A stretch of 64,000 bases of DNA from Leptodontidium sp. MPI-SDFR-AT-0119 (lineage: Eukaryota; Ascomycota; Leotiomycetes; Helotiales; Leptodontidiaceae), in NCBI GenBank assembly GCA_020726505.1, contig JAHLEZ010000010.1:806001-870000 (forward strand). Reading direction: 5' to 3'. The notes under the pieces are model-generated. The model ran no database searches and was not told the DNA's origin. It saw only the letters and a program-made list of their open reading frames with translations. This document shows positions 1 to 11,687 of the stretch, in pieces (within the stretch, counting starts at the first letter, position 1; each line of letters starts with the position of its first letter). A program made the position numbers and the translations under genes.

Positions 1-1389
1 AGCCCAACATGCGAAACAAGAGCCCCCCGTGGATCTCAGGTGGAGCAGCCTGAAAGAGCCACCAGATAAACAATTGTGGGAACTGCCGCAGATGTGGACC
101 TGAATAATGGATACCTACATACCTTCAAAGATCCACCTGCATTTATCAAAGACGGGACCTAAAGAAAAGAAAAAATCCTGCGATAAGGAAAGCGGGCCCG
201 CCCCTGCCTAAGCCTAAGTATGGCGTTTTCTGCTTTGCCCTGTGCAGATCGGGCTGAAATACCCACGGTTGGTGACTGTAGGATCCAGTCTTTTTCCAAC
301 GCCACAATCGCGAAGATGAGGCAGGAGGCGTTACTCTAAGCAGCGTGCGTCTACTGCACGAGTAGGGGACATACCATAGTTCTATGGCGTTAAGTGGCTG
401 CGTGGCTGCGTGAGTACCGCCGCGATTGAAAAGTCAAAATTCTTGACCACTCACTAGAGGGTTCAGATACTGTACCGATAGATTGATGCAGGACAGGAAC
501 ATGCGGCTCATTGATTGCTCTTGCCTCCTGAGTCAATGACAAGTCGATCAGAGACTTTCCTTTACAAGGTTAGATAAAAGAAGGGTCCCTTTTTTTCTCT
601 TAGGACACCGATTTCTCCCGATATGTCTGAGTTCTCAGTTCCAGACTCTAGGTACCTGTGTATCTTTCCCGAATATCTCCGTTTGAGATGAGATGATTGT
701 AGATTGCGGATTGCCTATCAGTAAGGCCAGGTAAGGCAAGGTAAGCAGTTAGAATCCCGGACTGAAAAGAAAAGACAAGGAAGAAATTTTGAGACATTAC
801 TTGCGGAGATCAGACGGGAAGGAATCAGAAAATTAAAATTACGGAAGAGGGGAGAGGAGAGAGGAGAGAGGAGAGAGAAAAGACAGACATGTGCATATGC
901 ATATGGATAACAGGATAACAGTTTAGGTTTATGAGAGGCTGATGAGACTAGAGCAAGTATAACTTCAGCCCAGCACATGTGAATAAGTATCCACTCTGAT
1001 CTAGGTCCAGTCTTGCATTTACCTATCTGAGGCAGATAAGAAGAACTTTCAGGTGAGAAAAGTCGCTGTACTGAGGCTCAGCTGGATATTAATGGTCCGA
1101 GAGAGAGACAGTAGTAAGCTTAGCTTTGATGACGGGCTGGTTGTCGGAGGTTGATATCAACAACATTACACGTCATGTGACACGCAACAAATCGAGTCAA
1201 TCTTCTTTCCTTACTTGAGTAGAGAGACATGTGAATCATCATTAACTCCAATGACTTATCAAATTACAAGCAATCTTCCAACCTCGTACCCCGAAAAACT
1301 GTCAACGTTCCAACCCACCACATGCAAAGTCACCAGATCAGTCATCAAACTTTAAGCGAACATACCCCTATCACCTTCACTAACAACAG

Positions 1390-1420
1390 CATCATCATCA
1401 TCATCATCACCACCACCACC
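1390..1420. repeat. CAT/CAC trinucleotide microsatellite
   Basis: A run of about six CAT-type units passes into about four CAC units. It lies in intergenic DNA and no gene is supported around it. Confidence 0.8.
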
Positions 1421-2590
1421 CAACCTCCCCAACTTGAATCACCAAAACCTTTCCCCTTTCCACATCCCCTTTCCTTCACCCCAAAATCCCACACCGCACC
1501 AATCCACACATCCCAAGAGTCCGCAGATCCGATCTCCGAAACTCTGGAGCGTCTCCAATAAAAGTTTATCCCCAAACCTTAACACCCAAACACGCAGTTA
1601 ATCCCTTTCGCACCTGCGGAGAGTTTACTTGGCTGAAGTCTTTTGGTTTGAAAGGGCGGAGCGGACAGTACAGTCCAGTGAGGTCTGAACTTCTGTCGAT
1701 AGAAGGTTTGGTCAAGCCCTCACTAATGATCATGGCAGTCTCGTCTAATCAATGCTACAGTACAGCAACTCGGATTGACTTTTTGCAATGCGAAAACTCT
1801 CTCATGTCTTGTTGAGGTTGACTGGCTGGCATGTATGAAGTTGCCAGATGTCAATTGAAAGTCTGACTTGTCTGTCTTTGAACTCAATGAGAGTGAGCAT
1901 CTTTCTGACTGCCCTTCAACTCTATTGCTATTCACATCGGGTTTGCTTACTGGAAAGTTTATATCGCGACTGCTACTCGTACAATCCTAGTAAACAGCAC
2001 AGATTCAACTCGCGAAACATGCACACTGTCCCCAATGACAGTCAGCTAGTACGATCAAAGTCAAAACTCGCGAATCCAATCATCTCGCCTTGGGTTCTCG
2101 CTTACAGACTACACCATCCTCGTACAGTACTGTACCATCTCACAGCCCCTTTCCCTTTTCAAAACATGTCGCGAATTCCCAAAAGACAAGAATTTCATCC
2201 GTTACAACACCAAGATCGAGTATGGAATTCGTCTCAACTTGCATTTAAACTTCCGCGTCTCGGGTTTTCGCATTGTTCTTCTCTTCTGCGATCACAGCTA
2301 GGCGTCAATCATCTGGTGCTCGGATGACATTGTCACCGTCACCCGGCATGTCTGGTTGAAGCCCATTACCATCTGCAGCGATGTGAGTTGCTTGTGCGGC
2401 ACTTCTTAGATGCACATGGGAGGTATATATGCGAAGGGGGGAAGGAGAGCAGAACATATAAGTACAGTACAAGAACCCTTACTTACCATCTGTCTTATCA
2501 CTTCGCATCTTCCCTTCTTTTCTTCTCAGTGCTGGCTCACATTCTTTTCCTGTTCCTGTACAACATATTCAACTTTCGTTCTTGGATATA

Positions 2591-2651
2591 TATACACTTT
2601 CATTCAGCTATACACTTTCATTCAGCTATACACTTTCATTCAGCTATACAC
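2591..2651. repeat. 18-bp tandem repeat, 3.4 copies
   Basis: Three perfect head-to-tail copies of an 18-bp unit (TATACACTTTCATTCAGC) at 2591-2608, 2609-2626 and 2627-2644, plus seven further bases of a fourth. It ends 95 bp before the GH131 start codon, so it lies in the core promoter or 5' leader. Each unit carries a TATACA string. Confidence 0.95.
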
Positions 2652-2745
2652 TACAATACATCTATATCTACCACTACATCCACGAAGGTCAAGCACTGGT
2701 TGGTTCATAATTAATACAGTCATTGCCCCTCGACATCTCGACACG

Positions 2746-4093
2746 ATGAAATTCCACCCCTCAACCCTCATTTCCCTCCTCATCCTCTCCGCCACTGCCT
2801 CACCCCTCAGCAGCCGAAATCAACAGGCCAAAAAGCCAGCCGCCTGCACCGTAGGCGGTGGGAAAGCAGCCAACAACGCAACCAAACCCGTCGAAGCCCC
2901 TAAACCAGCTGCAAACGGAACAGCAAATGGCAATACAACTGCAGCAGTCGCTGTACTTCCAGATGGAAGGATCGCCCAGGGTGCTGTGCCTGAGGATTTC
3001 AATGTGCTAGCTAGTAAATTCAAGAGTGCTGTTGTGAAGGCAGATGGTAAGTCTATACTACGCGATCATGGGTTTATAATATCATCTTTATCTTATCTGA
3101 AACGTTAATTAACTGACCTTTAAATAGGTCTTGTATTCAGTGATATTGTTGCTTTCCCTGCTGTCGAGCAATCACTTGTGCGTTCTCCCCTCTGCTCACG
3201 ACTTTTTCTTGATATACCAATATAAGAGTACTTGATTAACACAGGAGCCAGTTTGACATCTCAACAAACACCAAGGCCTTCTCCCTCTCCATCTCCGACG
3301 CCGCAATATTCACTCCCAAGGGCGGTGCACCCGACCTTCTAACCCGCCGCGCCGACCTCCTCCCCAGTATCGCCAGCACGCTTGCAAACATCGCCACGAC
3401 CGGCAAAAAGACAATGCATTTCTCCTTCCAACAAGACGCCGCCACCCCTCTGAACCTAACCCACGATTACCAAGTCGCATTCCTCGAGACCGCCGACTTC
3501 GCAACGCACCAGTTCGACGTCCGTGTCGGGAAGGTAGTCGACGCGGCTCCTGGATCGCCGGGTGCAGATGGTACGAATATCGTGGTGAATGGGAATAGTA
3601 AGAATGCGGCTGGTGTGCAGACGCTCTTCTCGACACCCTTTACGGCTGGGTTTCAGAATTTCGCGGTGCAGATGGATTTTGATCTGAAGTGAGTTTTGAG
3701 TATTGCTTTCTCTCTTTATTTTCCTACCTGTATCTATCCACATCACTGTCCTCACGAGTCACGAGCCACGATATTGTGAAATGCCAAAAGAGAAGTAGAG
3801 TCTGACGTGCAAAACAGTACCATCCAAATCTTCCACAGCACGGAGAATAACCCCTTAGTGCAAGTCACCGAGCCGCTACCTAATGGTAAGAAACACCGTC
3901 CTCCCGCGATTTGACAATGCAGGAAGATATATACTGACAGGGGGTAGACAACTCCGGTAATGGCGAGTACCACTTCGCAGTCCTGAAGAACGCGGTTGGT
4001 GGCCAGCAGCCACCTATTGCTGGTTCCGAAGCTGTGATATTTGGAGGGATCTTTATGCAAGATACTGCTGTTGATGCCGTGTTGTTGCAGTAG
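2746..4093 (+). CDS. Secreted GH131 family beta-glucanase
   Basis: Five exons: 2746-3046, 3128-3177, 3252-3688, 3818-3885 and 3948-4093, giving 333 aa. The start opens with a typical signal peptide (MKFHPSTLISLLILSATAS), followed by a low-complexity Ala/Asn/Pro/Lys linker to about residue 85. The rest matches the glycoside hydrolase 131 fold as I know it: the stretch HFSFQQD..LNLTHDYQVAFLE, the VQTLFSTPFTAG block, the IQIFHSTENNPL strand and the C-terminal GEYHFAVLKN and GGIFMQD motifs. GH131 enzymes cleave beta-1,3/1,4/1,6-glucans of plant or fungal walls outside the cell. Exon 3 must start at 3252; the AG at 3244 would give an immediate stop. No carbohydrate-binding module is visible. Family assignment is from recalled motifs; the exon junctions are read directly and keep the frame throughout. 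Confidence 0.88.
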
Positions 4094-4860
4094 ACAGATG
4101 AGAGGAGAGGAGGGATGTAAACAGGTGTATGATAGATGTCTAAGTGCAGTCACGATTTACCGAGGAATTTTACACGACATCCAACTGGAAATCAAGCCAG
4201 ACTGGACATTAAATGGTTTCAAATTTCCAACCATATCGGATTCATTTGTTTCTCTTCCTAGTGCCTAGTGGCTGACTGAGTTCTTGAGTTAGATCTCCAC
4301 GCCACTAAACTACCATGCCAATCTCATCAAACAGCATCAACTAACTGACTTTGCCCATCCCAGACTACAAACCACTAAACAAAGGATCGAGAGACATCCA
4401 ATGCCAGACTCCCATTTCCTCGGAGCTTCCTCCGTCATGATGCAGTCCACTCGACTAAACAAAGCCAAAGGTAGAGAAAGAAGACCTCGTAATCTGCCCA
4501 ATCACAAGCGCCTAGATCCAAATACAATAAATTATCACACGCTCAAAGGTAAACAAAGACGAGGAAGAGCTTCGTAAATTGTCCAATACAATAAATCAGC
4601 ACACGCTCAAAGGTAAACAAAGATGTGGAAGAGCCTCGTAAATTGTCCAATACAGTGAATTAGCACACGCTCAAACGTAAACAAAGACGAGGAAGAGCTT
4701 CGTAAATTGTCCAATTATCATTCAGCAATCCAGCCAGGAAAAAAAAATCTTCATTCCTAAATTCCCGCTCCCACGCCTCGCAACCCATCCACCGCCGAAA
4801 TTCCAAAACAACCAAACTCGGACCAGAAAAACAAGAATCCAATTATACAATTGAACAGAT
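4094..4860. other. Convergent intergenic region with minisatellite
   Basis: This is the 3' flank shared by the GH131 gene (+) and the 4861-5508 gene (-). The only structure seen is the 64-bp minisatellite at 4472-4713. Confidence 0.8.
4472..4713. repeat. 64-bp minisatellite with forkhead-like core
   Basis: Head-to-tail copies with an exact 64-bp period begin at 4536, 4600 and 4664 (the last truncated near 4713). A diverged copy precedes them at about 4472-4535. The three good copies differ at only a few positions. Each contains GTAAACAAAG, which fits the forkhead core RTAAAYA, and a purine-rich GAGGAAGAGC-like segment. No open frame runs through them. Confidence 0.92.
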
Positions 4861-5508
4861 TTAAGCCATAACGCCTACAATCCTTGCACTCAAAGCTTCC
4901 CTCTCCAGCCGTCTCAAATACTCAATCTCACTCTTATCCATCGACACCTCAGGCGGGAGATGTAAACAGAATCCCCTTTCGAATTCCTCCTCCTCCTCAC
5001 TCTCACCATCTCCTCTCCTGCTTTCATAACCGACTTCCCATTCTCTGCCCCATACATCCTCGTTCTCCTCCTCACTATCGTTTCTCTGCTTCTGCTCGCG
5101 CTCTTTTTTCTGCTGGTGATTGTGATTGTGTTCTTCTCGTTTAGAGACGAGACTAGAGAATGAAGACCGCAGGCTCTGGAGGATATGCGTGGGTCTTATT
5201 ATAGGTAGAGGGAGTTGAAGGGGCAGATGAGTAAGGGATTTTGTGGCGAGCGAGGCGCGGCGGAGGGACCAGGAGAGGCGTTTTTGTGGTTGGGGGGAGG
5301 AGGGACAGCTTGTTGAGCGTGTGAGGTGGTGGGTGAGATTTTGGGTTTGGGTTTGATGTTGATTTTGATTTTGATGGTGAGGTATTTTGGAGGTTGGTGA
5401 GAATGGGTCTGTAAAAGGAAGCGTGATGGGTGAGATTGGTGAGATGTCAGAGAGGGGTGGGAGTTGAGGCGCTGTTTTAGAGCGCGTGTAGAAGGAGGGT
5501 CGGGGCAT
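4861..5508 (-). CDS. Hypothetical basic/acidic low-complexity protein
   Basis: A single uninterrupted frame of 215 aa starting at the ATG at 5508. A TATATATATA box lies at about 5552-5561, some 45 bp upstream, which supports transcription. I do not recognise a family. The N-terminal part is rich in Ser, Pro and Thr, then come a Gln/His/Asn-rich stretch (about residues 45-60), an Arg/Ser-rich middle, a highly charged Glu/Lys/Arg segment (about 120-175) and a more ordered C-terminus with a helical SEIEYLRRLEREALSAR segment. There is no signal peptide or membrane segment. The composition suggests a mostly disordered intracellular protein; function unknown. Confidence 0.6.
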   Translation of the reverse strand: MPRPSFYTRSKTAPQLPPLSDISPISPITLPFTDPFSPTSKIPHHQNQNQHQTQTQNLTHHLTRSTSCPSSPQPQKRLSWSLRRASLATKSLTHLPLQLPLPIIRPTHILQSLRSSFSSLVSKREEHNHNHQQKKEREQKQRNDSEEENEDVWGREWEVGYESRRGDGESEEEEEFERGFCLHLPPEVSMDKSEIEYLRRLEREALSARIVGVMA

Positions 5509-6049
5509 CTTGATGACGGGGAGGAGATTTAGAGGATTTGGATTTTGAATTAGATATATATATGTAGATAGGCTTGTAGGTATGGATGGTATTTGTGTGA
5601 GAGAGATTGAAGATGAGGAAGGTATGGTTTGTTTGTGTTTGGTCTGGAGAGAGTTGGGACGAAAACGTAGATATCAATCAGTATGATATGGATCTTCAAA
5701 AACGAGACTCATGCATTCCGTTCACAGACATATATACCCCGCAACGCAGAAATGCTAGTGCACTACCAGCCCAAATATCTTTCTTTGAGAGTGTAACTAA
5801 CGATCCTCAATTTGAGCATTGTATAGCCAGATCAAGATGTGCTCTTTGTATTCGAGCTTTCTTAGTGTCCACTCAAGAGTAAGTCTTTAGATACTCTTTT
5901 TTGTTTGAAAAACTGGTCGGGGATATATCCCAAAAAGGATCTATTCCGGACCGTGCCCATTGTTGCATTCCTCAAAGGTTGGGCCACCTGATGGGTGGAT
6001 AGGGGCTGATAAGTTGCCGCATTCCTCGATGTCTGGGGTAGATGCCTCA
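5509..6049. other. Intergenic region between two minus-strand genes
   Basis: It holds the promoter of the 4861-5508 gene (TATATATATA near 5552) and the 3' flank of RTP1. The short open frame at 5607-5882 has no support. Confidence 0.6.
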
Positions 6050-8869
6050 TTAGTCGATCTCTTCGATTCTGGGCCGGACTCGTCCACTCGCGTCTTCGAC
6101 TCCTCGAGGTGTGATTCTCAGTCCCGCTAATTCTTTGATTTCCGTTTGCTCGTTCTGAGGACGAATCAGAGAGTTAATCTGCCATGCTTCGAGACTTTCG
6201 ATCACGTCCTTTGCGTGCTGTCGTACCAAGCCATCGCCATCGGTTCCTTCAATGTACTCCAACACTCTGCGAACGTCATCGAGACTCTGGCCGACAAAGC
6301 CAAAGCTCAGCTTCTTTCCTTCTGTCCTAGCTGAATCTAGAGCCTTCACGAAATTCATGACGAGGAGGATCGCAGAGCGGCGCAGGATCCCCATCTCTGG
6401 TTCTAGCTCAAGTGTAAGGATGTGAATGCTCACATCGACTGCAGTGGATATCAATCGCGAACCAATGCCCTCGATGTTTGCTTCAATCCCTGAGCCAAGA
6501 ATAGCGAGTGCTGATGCGCGTATCCGAACGTCTTCTTGTCCACGCTTGCTTTCCCAGCCTGCAACGATCTGAGCGAGGATCTCATTGTCCTCTTGAGTCT
6601 CTGACCCGAGAACCTCATCGAGTTGAGGAACTTCCCCACCCCATGCTTCGTCAGCTTCGCTGTTCTGCTTCCGTTTGAGCTTGTTTTTCTTTGCTTGCTG
6701 TTGCTCGGTCTTTGGCCTGTAACCTCGGCGACCAGCAATGAAAAGGAGTCCTTCGCAGACCATTTTCGACGTCTCGCTTGAAAATGCGACGGCATTGTTC
6801 TGAATGACTTGGAGAAGCGCCTCGCCAAGTCGGAGTCGTTGGTCAAGTTCGCTCTCCTCTTGCGGATCGACATATCGATCGATGAGGTCCTTCATGACAG
6901 ATTTTGGGTGTTTCTGAGACAGCTGGATGAAAGACTTGATGGCACGCAGATAGATATATTCCTCGTTGTCCTGGAGAAGTGACGAGAAGAGAACCAACAA
7001 AGCTGGGATATCCAAAATTGAGCTGTGTGAGCGAATGAGATTCGACAACAGCTCTAGACCTTGCACTCTGACTGGCGGAGGTGAGTCTGTTGCTGTCAAG
7101 TAAGACATTGCAAGACTGTAGCTCTTCTTATCCTCAACCTGTCGACCTGTAGGCGTGCTCATATTGACATCGTCCGGCTCATCTATTGTGCTGCGGAACT
7201 TCAATAGCATAAGAAGATTTTGAGCAGTTGATGAGATCTCTAATTTCTTGCGACCTATTGAACTCAGGGAAGTTTCAATAGATACCATGCATGGCTCGAT
7301 TGTTTGACTTGCCCGGAAACTTGGAGAGGTCAGGATGATGTTGAGGAGACTGAGAGCAACAGCTACTGACTCGTCGCCAAGATCACTGTTGGCAAGAAAG
7401 TCCAACAGAACCTGCTCAACAAGATCAAGTACTTGGCGTGAGTCGTCCACGAGGTTCTCAGGAAACGAAGTCATCATCTTTCGCATGACGGTTACTTCAA
7501 TAAAAGTCCCTTCCATATGATCACTATCGTTTTCGACAGCCTTGCTGAGTTGGGTGGCAATATTTGGCTTACTGGCTGCCGCTGTACTCGCAAGCCATTT
7601 CTTGCATAAACTCATGAAGAGCTTTGAGATTTCTGATTTTAAGTCGGGCACAGCTTGGAGCAGAGAGATAAAAGCATCGCTGGCAACCTCGATACTTGCA
7701 ACATCAAATGGATCTTTGACTGCATCTTCAACTGAAGCATTCGCCTCCTCGATGTAGATGCCGCCATTATTATCAGAACTATAGGCCCATCTTTGGCCAG
7801 GATGTGCTCTACCCTTGAAGGTAAGATTTTGTAAGATATTTGATAAAAGATTGAGTGCAGATGGCGGCCCAGGCTGCTTCGATTCGTCGTTGGGCGCTGG
7901 GGATAGTTGAAGCAACGTTTTCAGCAGCTTTCTCGCTGGCTTTCGAAATGTTTCCTCTGTTTTCTCGCTTCCATGACGCCAACAAGAGATGGCCCAGAGT
8001 GGAAGAAGAATAGGACGTAAGAGGCGCTTGGAAAGAGCAGGATGCGGATGCGAGGTCAACAATGTTGATAATCTGTGCAGACCTTTGAAAACTTCGCTAG
8101 CAGGAACTAATGTTTTGCGAATTCCTAGCGTCTGAATAGACTCCGTTTGAGCTTTCTTGGTTTTTGGGGAGATCAAAGTAGGATCAAGAGCACTTAGAAT
8201 GGGTTCAATGAATGCGTTCCATCCGGAAGTACCTGTAACAATTAGTCAACGAGTCATCTAGGCTCAAGAGGGACATACCGGGTGCCCCGTATTGCTTCCG
8301 ACCCAGAATACCAAAGCCGATCACAAATGCAGCAGCTCTGTCCATTTCAGGTTCTCCATCGCCATCGAGGAGCGACAGTAGTTGTGGAGCAATACCATCG
8401 AACCACTCCTCAGCTAACATCCCAGCGGGGGGAGATGAGAGCAGTCGAGATGCGGCATTGAGCGCTTCGTGAGAAATACTTGCTCCTCTCCCTGTGTTTG
8501 CCGATGAATTGCTCCCCGAAGTGCTCGGGTGGACAGAGAGAACAAACTCAACGGTATGTTGAACTCCTCGAGGTCGTAAAGGTAATCGCGCAAGAGTTGA
8601 AATCAGTGGCGTTCGTAGCCATGGTTGTACTCGACCAGGCTGTATGAGAAGATTCAGAACCGGTATGAGAGCCAATGTACCCGAGCTGCGAGGGTTTAAT
8701 ACATATTATTTGCGTGCCCTGTTCGGACTTACCTCTCTAGAAGAGTATTGAATTTGGAAATATTTGTCCTTCTCGTGTTCTCTGGCACCTCAGGGTCGAA
8801 CGCTTGCTTTCCACATTGCAAAATACTGTCGACCAGAGGAGGTTGAGTTTTCTTGCCTTCTTCAGACAT
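6050..8869 (-). CDS. RTP1: RTP1/TANGO6-type RNA polymerase II assembly and import factor
   Basis: Three exons on the minus strand: 8869-8733, 8685-8279 and 8232-6050, giving 908 aa. The ATG at 8869 opens MSEEGKKTQPPLVDSILQ. The protein is built from HEAT-like alpha-helical repeats. The region around residues 140-180 (LLSLLDGDGEPEMDRAAAF, then GFGILGRKQYGAPG) is the conserved segment I associate with the RTP1 family, and the C-terminal part (VRRVLEYIEGTDGDGLVRQH) matches the RTP1 C2 domain. A Lys-rich stretch (QQQAKKNKLKRKQ) may be a nuclear signal. In yeast, Rtp1 helps RNA polymerase II subunits assemble and enter the nucleus; the animal relative is TANGO6. Both introns (46-47 bp) have good donors (GTAAGT, GTATGT) and keep the frame. 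Assignment rests on recalled motifs and architecture. Confidence 0.85.
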
Positions 8870-11687
8870 CTTATCTTGGTGGATATAGGCGGACTGAAAC
8901 AGTTGTTTCAGATTTTCAATGTACCTAGGTATTTGGAGTATTTAGAATATCAGAGAAGACTGGAAATATTGCCCAACGCTCGAATTTCGAGAAGATTGCC
9001 TTCAGGCAAATACGTGGTATGACACTCGCATGTCACTGTAAGAGCGAATGTTTCCAGCTCGCGAACCTTCGATTCTTGGATACTAAGATTCTTTCGTGGG
9101 TAGGGCCTTTTTTGTGAGAGACAGAAACTATGCAGGTTCGTACAAGTTCTAAAAAGAGGTCGAGGTAGCTCGGAGGCAAAGAGCTGCACCACGAACTTCA
9201 GCGCTTGTCGCTTGTCTTGATCACGTTGTTTGGTGACGGAACCCCTGCAGTCTTGGCGCTCGACGCGCAGCTATTTCAATCCATCTCGCGTCTCCAACCT
9301 CCTCTCCTCTCTTCTCTTCAACATCCACATCAACCACTCCCTCTCGAATGTCGATTGCAATGCCCCGCAATTCCTTCTGCTGCCCTTTTATTGCATCTAC
9401 ACCTCGATTGATCTCGACTGATGATGGCTTCGAAATCTAATTGCAGCACCAAACGCCCTTGACCCTCCAAGAACGCGACCGGAACCTCACTCCAAGCGTA
9501 GCCACGAAGCTTCTCTCGCTCTCCGGAGCCCCTGCAAACTAAGCACCTCTCCCTCCAAACAGTCCTCTGATACCACCTTCCGAAAGGAAGTTCTGGAATC
9601 AGAACTTAACCCTAAGTATTTGTTGGTTCTAGCTTTGCGGTCACAGTTGTTCCTCCAGATTATTAGGTCCTCGCCGGCCGAGTGACGATGGCAATGCCGA
9701 AATGCGGAGCGATCTGATCTTGGCTTGGGGATTGAAAGGCTGGAGGGATAGTCCAGATGTCGAGAGACAGAAAACAGATTTCTCCTATGAGCCGTTCTGG
9801 TGATACCTCCATGCGGGGGAGCTCGTCAGGGTCTTCGGCTGGGCGTTATACTCTGATTACGATGGATTGTCTTCGTCGATGCGAACACGGATGGTTTAGA
9901 GGGGAGATATTATGTGGGAGGGTTCAGGCTCTTCTTCGAGAAGTCGTCTTTGGGATCTTCATCAAGCTGTTCGAATCAGTCAACGCGTTCTCTACAAACT
10001 CCGACGACAAAGTGGCTGGGGCTCTTTTGGAATATCTGGCTGGGCACAATATCCTTTTTGGAAGTCTACAAACAGACTGTCTCTACTGCGCGTGTTTCCA
10101 CTTCCTCGAGGTTGTGATTCGGCCTTGATCTCACTCGTCTGAACCACTTGTTCTTCAGGTGCCGCGAGATTTCATGCCGCCAAACAGAAACACGTTGCTT
10201 GAGATGGTCCTTCAACGTGCCTCGGCGCTGTGAAGACCTGACGTATTGCCTATGCTCCTGAGTCATGGTATTCCAGCCGACCACCCCTTTCATTGCGTCT
10301 GAAGAGATGAGCTCGCGCGGTTCTACGGCGAAGATGTCCCGTACCTCTCCTATTCTAAGCAGCTTCGGCAGCGAGGACATTGCATCCAACCTCTCCTACT
10401 ACCAGAAACTCGCGTCCAACGCGCAGTCAGCTCACAAGACCATTGCCGCGGCAGCAGCCACAGGCTTTGTCACACAAGTGTGATCCCAATCAGCCGCATC
10501 AACTTTCTCCCCTAGGCTAGGTCCTATGGTGATGGGAGACGCCAACACAACGTCTCTCATCCTTGCGATGCTTGACACAACTCCCTCCCCGTCCCATCTT
10601 ACCCATAGATGGACACGGCAGAGACGGCAAGCGGTTTTTGTTGATGCCTTTTGTCCGCTGTTGCCCTGCTTCGATTGCATATCGAGGCAGCGGAAACATA
10701 AAACTAATCTCAGAGGGTCCTGCCATTCAAACAGAGAGAAGCTTCGTCGGTTGCGTCAAGGTATCTGGACATTCTTGGCTCGGTCTCTTGGACGTCCGGT
10801 CCACTGCGGGTTTCGAATCAAGCTGGAGTTGGGAGACGGATCAATCATTTGGGTGGGATATAATGGCGGGATCAGTTGATACGAGTTATGGGGTGCGAAA
10901 GACTAGATGCCGTGGTGAGAACGTCCTATCTATCTAACTCATACCGCATCCACAGACTTGGTACACTTCACACGAGTAGAGAGGATGTCACTCAGCGTCC
11001 AGGACGGGACCCATCTCGCGTTGGAGTCAGAGCCTAGTGCTTGTCTGTCCTGGGGAGCGCGGGGTCGATTTGCCCGACTTCTTGTTTTGGAGCGTAGCTT
11101 CTTCGGTGGTGCTGTGGTGAGTTCTGGACGGGCTTGCGTTGTGGATGTTCTGTTGCTCTTTTGTGTTTGATTGGCCTATCGAAGGACAGACCCTGTTGGT
11201 GGGGTAGTCCTGGGCTGTTCTCTTGTCTGGTAAAAAGGACTTGAGGCAGCCCCTCCTTTTTGGGGGATAAGTCTACCTTTCCTGCTGCTTGAGGTTGAGT
11301 GTGTGCTAACATTGCGTAGGTTCGCACCTACGACTTGGTGGTGGAAGAGCGGAGTGTGGAAGGAAGTTGAAGTCTGAAATAGTTTAGAGAGTCGTTGGGT
11401 GGAGAGTAAATCAAAGATGGCTGGCTATTGGAGATGTAACCTTCGACGTGGAATCAGGACAACAGATTCTGTGGTGTACACAGGATGGGGGCCATCAATG
11501 ATGCAGGGGGCAATGACAAATAGTTCAAACGCATCGATTCAAATCCATGCTATTCAACAACTAGAGAATCGAAATACAATACTCCCATCCTCATTTGTGT
11601 TGGTCTATTTCCCATCATCTTCACGTATCATGCAGAATGTACATCATATGCCCAAACTCCAAATGCAAATTCCCACCCATTACTCTC
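8870..11687. other. 2.8 kb interval with broken coding-like frames
   Basis: No intact gene could be assembled on either strand. From about 9440 to 11000 (+) several frames read like protein but are interrupted. One runs through 9446-9697 (a segment ending in KYLLVLALRSQLFLQIIRSS). Another covers 10150-10380 with two TGA stops. A third covers 10563-10937. I do not recognise the parent family. The palindrome GTACCTAGGT lies at 8921-8930, about 50 bp upstream of RTP1. A decayed gene or several small unidentified exons are both possible. Confidence 0.4.

Larger units (their letters stand above)
1..2745. other. Intergenic region upstream of the GH131 gene
   Basis: No gene is supported here. Open frames, such as 1848-2327 (159 codons, +), lack recognisable domains and composition, and are probably chance. 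The stretch contains a GA-rich tract (about 848-880), a CAT/CAC trinucleotide run (1390-1420), a perfect 14-bp palindrome of the GTAC-AGTACT-GTAC type at 2122-2135 and TATA-like stretches near 2422 and 2586. An 18-bp tandem repeat lies just upstream of the GH131 start and is listed separately. Confidence 0.6.

Noticed and set aside
1848..2327. 159-codon open frame (+)
   Set aside because: No signal, domain or codon pattern; upstream intergenic DNA shows similar chance frames.
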